A DNA stretch of 42,734 nucleotides from Defluviitaleaceae bacterium (GTDB lineage: Bacteria > Bacillota > Clostridia > Lachnospirales > WQUN01), in assembly GCA_009785615.1 (NCBI GenBank), contig WQVX01000006.1, forward strand, positions 1 to 42,734. Direction: 5' to 3'. How positions within the stretch are numbered: position 1 is the first letter of the stretch; every line of letters begins with the position of its first letter. Below, one piece after another: positions 34,853 to 42,421 of this stretch. Under the pieces are notes generated by a model that ran no database searches, was not told the origin of the DNA, and saw only the letters and a list, made by a program, of their open reading frames with translations. The position numbers and the translations under genes are program-made.

Positions 34853-36490
34853 ATGAACTGGGAAGAATATAAACAAAAAATTGAAGAACGGGGTAACTTG
34901 CCTGAAGATTGGTATATTATTGGCATTGACTTAGGTACTACCAATTCGGTAATCAGTTATTGGGACAGTAGCAATGGTAGGCCGGAACCTATTGATATCA
35001 GTAACGGTTTTGGGAAAATTCCTCTTCCTTCTGTAGTGCAGTATCGAGAGGATGAAGATTCAGACCAAGCTGAATGGGTAATTGGCGAGGAAGCTTACCG
35101 TTCTATGAAAATATACCCGGAAACCACTGTTCGTTCAGCTAAACGCTTGATGGGTACTCAGGAAACTTTTAACCTTGGCGGAACCGAATATCTCCCGGAA
35201 GATATTTCTGCAAAGATATTGCAGGAGTTGGTGAGCCATGCCGAACATCTTAATCCTAAAGCTGAAATTGCAGGGCTGGTAGTATCTGTGCCATATGATT
35301 TTGATGATGCTGCAAAAAAAGCAACTATGCGTGCGTGTCAACTGGCAGGTTTATCAGACAAATTAATATGCTTGATAGAAGAACCTAAAGCAGCAGCTTT
35401 GGCCTACAACTTTCGGCGTCAGTTGGATTTAGGCGAAAAAATCATGGTATTTGACTTTGGCGGTGGCACCCTTGACATAACTATCTTCCATATAACTGAG
35501 CGAGATGAGGAAAGAATTAAACTTCAGGTAATAAGTGAAGGTGGTGAAGCTTGTCATGGTGGCGATAATGTTGACGAAGCTTTATTAAAACAATGTTATG
35601 ACTATGTGAAGAATAAAACAGGTCAATCCAAAGAAGATATTGCAGTAGAAAATCAAGTGGAGCTTTCTTTACGCGCTCGGGAAGCTAAAGAACGCCTATC
35701 CGGAGTTAAATCCTTCCGTATTCCTTTTACTTTTTGTATTCCTCCTTTTGTGGAACAAATGACACGAGAGCAATTTCAAGAACTGATTCGGCCATTTATA
35801 GATAAAACACGCAAATTAGTGCAAAAGGCCCTTAGAGAAACATATACAGGTGCTCTTGTAGCTGATGATATTGACAGGGTTTTATTAGAAGGCGGCTCTT
35901 CTCAAATGCCTTGGGTTAGGGAAATGTTGTTGTATATTTTTAATGATGAAAGCAAGATATATACTTCTGAACGCCCTGCCACAGATATTTCATTGGGGGC
36001 AACCTATTATGCTGCTATGAAAATGGGATTGCTTTCTCAGCCGGATATGGAATCTGAAACTGTTAGCGTAGAGTTTGAAGTAACGGTACCTCATGATATT
36101 GGGCTTGAGATTACAGGATCGGGAGGCTCTCGTTTTTTTACCATGATTCGCCGTGGGACGTCCTACGCATTAGCAAAGAAAAGCCATATCTTTACTTTGT
36201 CCGGGGATACAGAAGAAGAGATGCAGACTTTTGATTTGCGTATCTTAGAGCGACTTGATAAAGAAGACCCCTATGAAAAATGCAAACTGATAGGAGAGGT
36301 TAGTATAGTAGGTTTACCGGTTAGGCCAAGTGGTAAAACCAGACTTAAAATAACCTTGATGGTAGAAGAAGAAGGCGGCTTGGTAAAAGGTAGCGTAGAA
36401 GATATGGGATGTGGTGACGACTATCCACCTGTAGACTTTAAAGAGGATTTTGATCCCGGCAGATTTGTAAAAACAGTGGTAGGGAGGTAA
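34853..36490 (+). CDS. Hsp70 family protein 3
   Basis: A 545-aa DnaK-like ATPase with intact motifs: GIDLGTTNSVISYW (24-37), DFGGGTLDITIF (201-212), EEPKAAALAY (176-185) and LEGGSSQMPW. It has the same 20-residue N-terminal extension (MNWEEYKQ) as Hsp70-2, so the two arose by duplication and one lost its ATPase. The substrate-binding beta domain is short and the lid is absent; the C-terminus is acidic (GCGDDYPPVDFKEDFDP). A ribosome binding site AAAGGTG precedes it. It may pair with Hsp70-2 as an active/inactive couple. Confidence 0.93.
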   Translation: MNWEEYKQKIEERGNLPEDWYIIGIDLGTTNSVISYWDSSNGRPEPIDISNGFGKIPLPSVVQYREDEDSDQAEWVIGEEAYRSMKIYPETTVRSAKRLMGTQETFNLGGTEYLPEDISAKILQELVSHAEHLNPKAEIAGLVVSVPYDFDDAAKKATMRACQLAGLSDKLICLIEEPKAAALAYNFRRQLDLGEKIMVFDFGGGTLDITIFHITERDEERIKLQVISEGGEACHGGDNVDEALLKQCYDYVKNKTGQSKEDIAVENQVELSLRAREAKERLSGVKSFRIPFTFCIPPFVEQMTREQFQELIRPFIDKTRKLVQKALRETYTGALVADDIDRVLLEGGSSQMPWVREMLLYIFNDESKIYTSERPATDISLGATYYAAMKMGLLSQPDMESETVSVEFEVTVPHDIGLEITGSGGSRFFTMIRRGTSYALAKKSHIFTLSGDTEEEMQTFDLRILERLDKEDPYEKCKLIGEVSIVGLPVRPSGKTRLKITLMVEEEGGLVKGSVEDMGCGDDYPPVDFKEDFDPGRFVKTVVGR

Positions 36491-36492
36491 TT

Positions 36493-38571
36493 ATGGGCTA
36501 TTTAGGAATAGACTTAGGTACCACCAACTCGGTGGGAATTATATATAATGATAAAAACGATTCTCTGGATGTAGTAAAACTTGATGGAAGTGACGAAATT
36601 TTACCTTCTGTTGTCAGTTATACAGAAGAAGGTGTCGTAGTAGGCAGCGAAGCAAAAAATGGTGCTATCATATATCCCGAAAGTACAATCATGTCTATCA
36701 AGCGCATGATGGGTTCAAGTGAAAAATTGGATATTAATGGCACAGAGCGCACCCCGGAAGAAATTTGTGCGGAAATTTTAAAAAAGCTAAAAATTGCTGC
36801 GGAAGCTCAATCTTCTGAAACTTTTAACGAGGTGGTAATAACCCATCCGGCTTATTATAACGATCGGCAGATATTCGCTACCAAGCAAGCAGGATTACTT
36901 GCAGGGTTTGAGAATGTCTTTTTGTTGTCTGAACCTTTATCTGCCGCCATTGAATATGGATATCGTCAAAGTTATGCTCAAACTTTGTTAGTTTACGATC
37001 TTGGAGGTGGTACTTTTGATGCCTGCGTATTGGATGTCTCTCAAGATGCAGAAGGTCAAGAGGTTTTTCAAGAACTATCTGATGTAGGCGATATGGATTT
37101 GGGCGGCGATGATTTTGATGCTGAATTGATTCGCTGGATGAAAGAAAAGTTTACAGAGGATAATGGTATTAATCCTGACGATTTAGAATCACTTGAGCGG
37201 AAGCGGGTCATACAAAAACTGAAACATGAAGCAGAGCAGACCAAAAAGAAGCTTTCCGGCACAAATAAAGTAGCAGTGCGTATTAATCCGTTGCTGATTC
37301 ATAATGGTGTACCCAAAAATCTGCAAGCTGAGATAACCAGAGAAGATTTTGAAGCCATGATCCGCAAATATGTTGACCGTAGCCGTGATATCGTGGAAGA
37401 AGCTCTTAAACGTGCGGGAAAACAAGCAGACGAAATTTCTAAAGTAATATTAGTTGGTGGATCTACATTAATACCTATGGTTAAAAGAATGGTTGCCGGA
37501 TATATCAAAGAGCCATATCGTGCCACTGACCCTGCAAAGTCTGTAGCGATGGGGGCGGCAATTTATAATTACCTGATACATCTACCTAACCGTAATGTAA
37601 AAGTAGGACAGATTACCAGACAAATTTTTGGAACAGAAGCTGTCACCAATATTGCAACAATGGAGCGGGGGCTTATTCCGATTGTCCCTATGGGCAGCCC
37701 TATTCCCAGCAAATTTTCAGATAATAATTTTGCAAGTATGTCCGGTGCATCAAGGGTGCATGTGGATGTGTATCAATGGGAACAAGGACACGAAGAAGAG
37801 CGCAAGTTTATAGGAACAGTAGGACTTGCAGGATTAACAGGTGCCACACAACTTGAAATCACTTATGCTATAGATGAAAACAATATTTTTGAAGTATTTG
37901 TTAAAGACATGAATACAGGTCATATAGAGAGAGCTGAGTTTGACCGAACTAAATCTGCCGCCCCTCCTGAGCGAGAAGCCTATACCAGAGGAACTGACAA
38001 AGTTAATGTAGTATTCTTAATTGATACCACGGGTAGCATGGATACTTACATTAACGGTGTTAAAGACCGTGCTATTGAGTTTGCCGGAATACTGGCTTCT
38101 AAAGGCGCAAGCTATAAGTTGGGCTTAATTGGCTTTGGTGATTTAGGTGAAAAAGAAAAGCCAAGTGTCTACAATTTTACGGACGATGTGCCTAAATTCC
38201 AAAAGCAAGTGAAAAATATTCCCAGAACTTACGGTGGCGATATCCCTGAATCATCATTGGATGCTGTAGAAACAGGAATAGAACTCCTTAATGCCCATAG
38301 AGCAGATGAAGGCGCACGTAATATTTTTATCTTAATAACTGATGCTCCTCCTCATGTGCCTACTGACAGCGGAAAAAGCGTAGCGCAAATACGAGATATG
38401 TTATTAGAAAAATCTGTAACAACTTATGTAGTGGCTCGTAAAGATCGTGAAAGTATAGAGTGCTATGATCCATTAACAAAACCCGGCGGCAAATACTATG
38501 ACTTAAATGACAAGTTTTTTGACATACTTGATAACATTGCCATGAGTATTGCAGAGCTGGTAAGAATCTAA
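36493..38571 (+). CDS. Hsp70-vWA fusion protein (Hsp70 family protein 4)
   Basis: A 692-aa protein. Residues 1-~380 are a complete Hsp70 ATPase domain: GIDLGTTNSVGIIY (5-18), YDLGGGTFDACVLDV, VGGSTLIPM. A shortened beta domain follows. From ~505 to the end lies a von Willebrand A domain: VVFLIDTTGSMDTY (MIDAS-type D-T-T-G-S at 511-515), GFGD, a GGDIPES loop, and ITDAPPH with the second MIDAS Asp. vWA domains bind ligands or partner proteins through a metal ion, so here the usual peptide-binding end of Hsp70 is supplemented by an adhesion-type module. GGGAGG stands before the ATG; it starts 2 bp after Hsp70-3. Confidence 0.93.
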   Translation: MGYLGIDLGTTNSVGIIYNDKNDSLDVVKLDGSDEILPSVVSYTEEGVVVGSEAKNGAIIYPESTIMSIKRMMGSSEKLDINGTERTPEEICAEILKKLKIAAEAQSSETFNEVVITHPAYYNDRQIFATKQAGLLAGFENVFLLSEPLSAAIEYGYRQSYAQTLLVYDLGGGTFDACVLDVSQDAEGQEVFQELSDVGDMDLGGDDFDAELIRWMKEKFTEDNGINPDDLESLERKRVIQKLKHEAEQTKKKLSGTNKVAVRINPLLIHNGVPKNLQAEITREDFEAMIRKYVDRSRDIVEEALKRAGKQADEISKVILVGGSTLIPMVKRMVAGYIKEPYRATDPAKSVAMGAAIYNYLIHLPNRNVKVGQITRQIFGTEAVTNIATMERGLIPIVPMGSPIPSKFSDNNFASMSGASRVHVDVYQWEQGHEEERKFIGTVGLAGLTGATQLEITYAIDENNIFEVFVKDMNTGHIERAEFDRTKSAAPPEREAYTRGTDKVNVVFLIDTTGSMDTYINGVKDRAIEFAGILASKGASYKLGLIGFGDLGEKEKPSVYNFTDDVPKFQKQVKNIPRTYGGDIPESSLDAVETGIELLNAHRADEGARNIFILITDAPPHVPTDSGKSVAQIRDMLLEKSVTTYVVARKDRESIECYDPLTKPGGKYYDLNDKFFDILDNIAMSIAELVRI

Positions 38572-38572
38572 C

Positions 38573-39745
38573 ATGAAGCTTATACTTTGTGCCTCACAGC
38601 AAGAAAACTCTGTGCCCTATCGTTTTACAGCGACGGGCATACAAGTATATACATTTGAAGAAGCTTTGTATCATGTGTACCATTATTGGAAACAGTCTGT
38701 GGATGACATTACCGCCTCTAACTTAATCTCTTGGGTTAGTGATACCTTGGGACTTGCTGTTTTAGCATCCAAGCTAAAAGAGATTGCCAAAATAGAGATA
38801 TTTAGTGAGCGTATGCTAACTTTTTTAGGAGTAATTGAATATTTTGAAAAAAGTGAGCTGGCAGCGTTAAAGCCTCAATTGGAACGCTGGGAAAAGCGTC
38901 TGGAATGGGAGACTTACAAAGAACGAGCAGACGACATGGTAAAACGTGGAGAGCCGGACAAGGCTATTCCGCTTTATCATCGTGCGTTGCATTTTGATAA
39001 AAATATACCTGTTTTAAACAATCTGAGTGTTGCATATATGCAGATGGAGGCTTATAAAGAAGCATGTATTTTTCTGGAACAGGCGTTAGAGATGGAAAAA
39101 TGTAATTGGGAGTTAATTTTGCATTATGCAGAAGCATTGCTGCATAATAATCGCATTACAGAAGGTGCTAAGGCGATTGAATTAGCTGCTGAAGTTTCGC
39201 CGGAAGCAGCTAAAGGAGATATTTTATATCTAAGAGGCGAGTTGTCTTTACGAAAAGGAAAACATGACGATGCTATCTCCTATTTTGAACAGGCAATTGC
39301 ATTGTATCCCCAAGATCAATATGTGTTTCGCTTATCTGATGTTTACGTAGGGCGTCGCCAATTTGAAAAGGCTTTAGATGTGCTTAATCATTTTATCCCG
39401 GATCCTGTTAAGGAACGAAACATCTCTTGTTTGATGAAAGAAGCTGAGCTTCATAGTTTAGCGGGCAATCTTTTTGGTGCTATCCAAACCATTAAGAGAG
39501 CACAAAAAATAAAGCCCGACTATGTAGAGTTGTGGGTACGCTTAGCTAGGTATCTTCGTTTGGATTATAATTTGCCAAAAGCAGAAGAGGCTATTGACAA
39601 GGCTCTTTCTTTGGATTCGAGTAACGAACGGGCAAGGCTTGAAAGTGCAAGAATAAAAAAGGGAACGGGCCATACTAAATCATATCAGCAGTTACTTAAA
39701 GGAATTTTAGCTGAGTTTAAGGGAAGGTATAGGGAGGTACATTAA
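38573..39745 (+). CDS. TPR-repeat protein of the Hsp70 operon
   Basis: A 390-aa soluble protein with an N-terminal ~110-residue helical region and then at least five tetratricopeptide repeats: YKERADDMVKRGEPDKAIPLY, LNNLSVAYMQMEAYKEACIF, LYLRGELSLRKGKHDDAISYF, then two or three further units to ~370. TPR proteins act as docking platforms and are classic co-chaperone partners of Hsp70 tails. It begins one base after the Hsp70-vWA stop, and there is no strong ribosome binding site, so it is probably translated by coupling. Confidence 0.88.
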   Translation: MKLILCASQQENSVPYRFTATGIQVYTFEEALYHVYHYWKQSVDDITASNLISWVSDTLGLAVLASKLKEIAKIEIFSERMLTFLGVIEYFEKSELAALKPQLERWEKRLEWETYKERADDMVKRGEPDKAIPLYHRALHFDKNIPVLNNLSVAYMQMEAYKEACIFLEQALEMEKCNWELILHYAEALLHNNRITEGAKAIELAAEVSPEAAKGDILYLRGELSLRKGKHDDAISYFEQAIALYPQDQYVFRLSDVYVGRRQFEKALDVLNHFIPDPVKERNISCLMKEAELHSLAGNLFGAIQTIKRAQKIKPDYVELWVRLARYLRLDYNLPKAEEAIDKALSLDSSNERARLESARIKKGTGHTKSYQQLLKGILAEFKGRYREVH

Positions 39746-39753
39746 AAAATTAA

Positions 39754-40494
39754 ATGAAGATCAGCATAATAATGCCGGCCTATAATGCAGAAAAAACTAT
39801 TAAGTCCAGTATAGATTCAGTTTTGGCTCAAACATTTACAAACTGGGAACTAATCATAATAGATGATGCCTCTAAAGATGGAACACTTGCGATGATTCCT
39901 AAACATCCACAAATAATTGCAGTTACAAATAAGGCAAATTTGGGTGTGGCTCAATCTCGCAATAATGGTATTAATCATGCTAAAGGGAAATGGCTGGCAT
40001 TTTTGGATAGTGACGACTTATGGCAAGTTGATAAGCTTGAAAAGCAACTGGCGTTTATGGAAGGCTCAGGAGGGCTTATATCATATACGGCTACAGCCTA
40101 TATGAATGAGAGCAATGAAATGTATGCATATATGCAGCGAGCTAAACCCAAACTATCTTATAAAGAACTTCTTAAAGGGAATTTGATGTCATGCTCTTCT
40201 GTAATGGTTAGACATGATGTAATGATGCCGTTTCCGCAAGGGCACTTGCACGAGGATTATGCGGTTTGGCTTGCAATAGTAAAAAAACTTGGATATGCTT
40301 GCGGATTAGATGAGCCTTTGTTAACGTATAGAATGTCAGAGGGTTCAAAGTCTAGCAATAGAATTTCTTCCGGGTTAATGACATATAATGCTTATCGAAA
40401 CTGCTTAGTAGGCTATGGACGGGTAACATCGGCACTTTTAACTGTAAGGTATGCGTTTCATAGCATTGCAAAGAGAAAGAAAATTAAACAGTAG
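39754..40494 (+). CDS. Family 2 glycosyltransferase
   Basis: A 246-aa GT-A fold transferase: ISIIMPAYNAEKTI at the start, IIDDASKDGT for nucleotide-sugar binding, FLDSDD as the metal-binding DxD motif and HEDYAVWL as the likely catalytic ED region. It resembles small capsule/teichuronic-acid-type transferases; donor and acceptor are unknown. There is no membrane segment. It lies 8 bp after the TPR gene behind GGGAGG, 20 nt upstream, and is the last gene of the operon. Its final codons lie inside a 27-bp perfect inverted repeat. Confidence 0.92.
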   Translation: MKISIIMPAYNAEKTIKSSIDSVLAQTFTNWELIIIDDASKDGTLAMIPKHPQIIAVTNKANLGVAQSRNNGINHAKGKWLAFLDSDDLWQVDKLEKQLAFMEGSGGLISYTATAYMNESNEMYAYMQRAKPKLSYKELLKGNLMSCSSVMVRHDVMMPFPQGHLHEDYAVWLAIVKKLGYACGLDEPLLTYRMSEGSKSSNRISSGLMTYNAYRNCLVGYGRVTSALLTVRYAFHSIAKRKKIKQ

Positions 40495-40541
40495 TCAACC
40501 GATGACTAAATGGAATCGGTTGACTACTGTTTAATTTTCTT
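40477..40541. repeat. 27-bp perfect inverted repeat with dispersed hairpin repeat, copy 3 of 3
   Basis: Left arm 40477-40503 and right arm 40515-40541 are exact complements around an 11-bp loop. The inner part (40496-40522, CAACCGAT...ATCGGTTG) belongs to the dispersed repeat at 4353 and 16240. The outer part of the left arm is the 3' end of the glycosyltransferase gene, so its coding sequence is mirrored downstream. The right arm ends in T-rich sequence, and the hairpin probably terminates the Hsp70 operon. Confidence 0.85.
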
Positions 40542-40610
40542 CCTAAAAAGCCTTATCTTAACTTTTAAGCCTGTTCTTTTTCTCTTTTTTCGTCGAACTC
40601 AGGTTTTTAA

Positions 40611-40676
40611 CTATTTGACTACGTGAGCAAAAGGTTCAAAAAGCAAGTAAAAACAAATAATAAGCGAATAATACAT
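40611..40676 (-). CDS. Very short hydrophobic peptide ORF (21 aa) downstream of the XRE regulator
   Basis: On the minus strand AAAGGAGGG stands 8 nt before an ATG at 40676 that opens 21 codons: MYYSLIICFYLL, then FEPFAHVVK. The first half is strongly hydrophobic, the end polar and basic. It lies 98 bp after the XRE-type regulator gene on the same strand. The ribosome binding site is among the best in the window, which makes translation likely. Possible roles: a signalling peptide read by the regulator (as with Rgg-SHP or PlcR-PapR pairs), or a small membrane peptide. Neither is proven. Confidence 0.5.
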   Translation of the reverse strand: MYYSLIICFYLLFEPFAHVVK

Positions 40677-40774
40677 ATGAATTCCCTCCTTTCTATGTAA
40701 TTAACAACTATAGCTTTTATTGCAAATTATTCAGTATCACCTGGGTCATTAGTCTTCAAAGGGATATTTTCTTA

Positions 40775-41827
40775 TTAGTTAAGCTTTGATAATCCTATAA
40801 CAAATTGTAGAGAGAGGTCTTTTTCATCTTCAGTAAGCTTATCAAAGTAAAAGTTCATCTGTTGCATTTTAGGATCTTCATAACTTTTGGAATCAACATC
40901 AGCTAATTCAGCACCCATCAAAACCTCTAAGGGTACCTTAAAGATACTTGCTACGTTAAGTAAACAATTAGAGGTTAAACCTCTTCTTCCATTTTCCACA
41001 TTACTTAAATGTGTAGCGTCGATTTTCATCATCTCCGCTAGACCTGCTTGAGTCATTCCATTAGCCATTCTTTTCTCTCTAATATTTTTTCCAATAACTT
41101 TTTTTAGCTTTTTATTACCAATTTTGGAATCGGCATAGGTTTGATAGTCTCTGTACTCACTTTTTAACATTTTATATGTCTCATTTTCTCTGTGGACTTC
41201 CAAAGTTTTAAAACCATCATCTACAAGAGCATCATCGTTATAAAACGTCCCCTTGCGAATTAAAGTCGTTGTTTCAAATGCAAGAAATTCTTCCTTGCCT
41301 TTATAAATGTCTAGTAATATGGCAATGTGAGCATCAAACATGTCTTTCAATTCCTTAGTTGGTTCGTTATCCATTTCAATAAATCTGGCTCTTAGTAACC
41401 GAACCGAAGCATTGTAACTAAAGGCCATTTTAACAGTGTCATATATTGGTTTATCAGAATAATGTTTTTCCAATCCCTTTAAGAATTTTTTTTCAAATCG
41501 CGACTGAATATCCTCAAAATATTTTGTATGTCCAATAGAAGCGGATAAAATTCTTACATCCCATTGATCTAAATCTGCTATATTAGCAAGTCTGTTTAAA
41601 GTTGGAGCGAGTATTTCACAACTTTTCTCAAAGCCATTGTACAGTCTTTCGATCTCTTCCATCTGTGATAGTCGTATCAGATCGTTAATTTGCACATCAT
41701 CTCCATAAACTTCAATATAGGCATTTAACTCATTTTCTACAATCTTGCTTTCACCAGGTTTATGGTTGCCCCCAACATCAAAAAAATTATTAAGTAATGC
41801 TTCTTTTGGTTTTGGTTCTGAAGTCAT
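40775..41827 (-). CDS. XRE-family regulator with C-terminal helix-turn-helix
   Basis: A 350-aa protein. Residues 245-304 are a classic Cro/C1-type domain: IGKNIREKRMANGMTQAGLA, MMKIDATHLSNVENGRRG, LLNVASIFKVPLEVLMG. Residues ~30-235 are helical and may bind a ligand or partner; a short helical tail follows the HTH. In most XRE sensors the HTH is N-terminal, so the order is unusual. It has a perfect consensus promoter and AAGGAG before the ATG. Two matching dyads lie in the divergent region upstream, and a peptide ORF follows it; both are natural candidates for its targets. Confidence 0.88.
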   Translation of the reverse strand: MTSEPKPKEALLNNFFDVGGNHKPGESKIVENELNAYIEVYGDDVQINDLIRLSQMEEIERLYNGFEKSCEILAPTLNRLANIADLDQWDVRILSASIGHTKYFEDIQSRFEKKFLKGLEKHYSDKPIYDTVKMAFSYNASVRLLRARFIEMDNEPTKELKDMFDAHIAILLDIYKGKEEFLAFETTTLIRKGTFYNDDALVDDGFKTLEVHRENETYKMLKSEYRDYQTYADSKIGNKKLKKVIGKNIREKRMANGMTQAGLAEMMKIDATHLSNVENGRRGLTSNCLLNVASIFKVPLEVLMGAELADVDSKSYEDPKMQQMNFYFDKLTEDEKDLSLQFVIGLSKLN

Positions 41828-41869
41828 TTTACCTTCTCTCCTTATAGAATTAAATTTGATACATAAAGC

Positions 41870-41898
41870 ATTATATCATCCAGTAATTAAGATGTCAA
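41870..41898 (-). promoter_or_regulatory. Perfect consensus promoter of the XRE regulator gene
   Basis: Minus strand TTGACA (41893-41898), exactly 17 bp, TATAAT (41870-41875). Such a promoter would be very strong unless repressed. Confidence 0.85.
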
Positions 41899-41962
41899 GA
41901 CGTTTTATGTCGTATAATTATATTCTTTTAGATAATTTGTTGGCATTTAGAATAGTTCAAAC

Positions 41963-41977
41963 TATGCACTTAGCATA
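41963..41977. promoter_or_regulatory. Dyad operator candidate, copy 1
   Basis: TATGCACTTAGCATA: TATGC and GCATA arms with a 5-bp centre. It overlaps a second palindrome TAGCATACATGCTA (41971-41984). It lies between the divergent promoters, 65 bp centre-to-centre from copy 2. Confidence 0.55.
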
Positions 41978-42027
41978 CATGCTATACAAATTGGACTAGG
42001 TGATACTTTTATAAAATGTTTTTTATG

Positions 42028-42042
42028 TATGCACTCGGCATA
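42028..42042. promoter_or_regulatory. Dyad operator candidate, copy 2
   Basis: TATGCACTCGGCATA, identical to copy 1 except for two centre bases (CG for TA), and extended to a 17-bp dyad by flanking G and C. It sits 24 bp upstream of the -35 box of the secreted-protein promoter. Confidence 0.6.
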
Positions 42043-42065
42043 CTATGAGCTTGTCTCTTTGACAA

Positions 42066-42094
42066 TTGTTTAGCACAGTGTCTTTTGATACAAT
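42066..42094 (+). promoter_or_regulatory. Promoter toward the secreted-protein gene
   Basis: TTGTTT (42066-42071), 17 bp, TACAAT (42089-42094). The transcript would have a long leader of about 320 nt before the gene at 42422. Confidence 0.5.
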
Positions 42095-42260
42095 TGGATC
42101 AATCAATAAAACCTGTGGAATAGAATAGAGTGTAAGGAGCGTATCCCCTTGTGCATTCTCCCATTATCATTTTGCTAAAAAATTAATAATTAGCAATATG
42201 ATTAAATAATACAAATGCATAATATGCGTCCCTACATTTTACTTTATTTTGTAGGTTGGC

Positions 42261-42289
42261 GTTAAAACCAAGGAGATCTTGGTTTTAAC
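42261..42289 (+). repeat. Perfect 12-bp stem hairpin in the leader
   Basis: GTTAAAACCAAG, loop GAGAT, CTTGGTTTTAAC. No T run follows, so it is a leader structure or protein site rather than a simple terminator. It stands 57 bp before a five-codon ORF. Confidence 0.6.
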
Positions 42290-42345
42290 CCTTGATTTGC
42301 AGTTACTTATACTAATAAAATTTTGGAAAAGGAGGTGGTGGCCTT

Positions 42346-42363
42346 ATGAGGGTGGTTAGGTAA
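42346..42363 (+). CDS. Five-codon leader ORF (MRVVR)
   Basis: AAGGAGG lies 10 nt before ATG-AGG-GTG-GTT-AGG-TAA. The ribosome binding site is better than that of many real genes, but the ORF is so short that chance is possible. Two rare arginine codons (AGG) could slow ribosomes, as in attenuating leader peptides. It precedes the secreted-protein gene by 58 bp. Confidence 0.3.
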   Translation: MRVVR

Positions 42364-42421
42364 TATCAAAAACAGTTCTTGTATTGTAAAAAATCATTAT
42401 TTCTAAATTAAGGAGAAAGCT

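Noticed and set aside
24418-40494. Interpretation of the Hsp70 operon as an anti-phage system like BREX, DISARM or Zorya
   Set aside because: None of their hallmark proteins (PglX/PglZ, DrmA-type helicase, ZorA/B) is present; proximity to restriction genes alone is not enough.
41961-42053. Very short open frames starting within the twin dyads
   Set aside because: No convincing ribosome binding sites; the dyad symmetry explains the sequence better.
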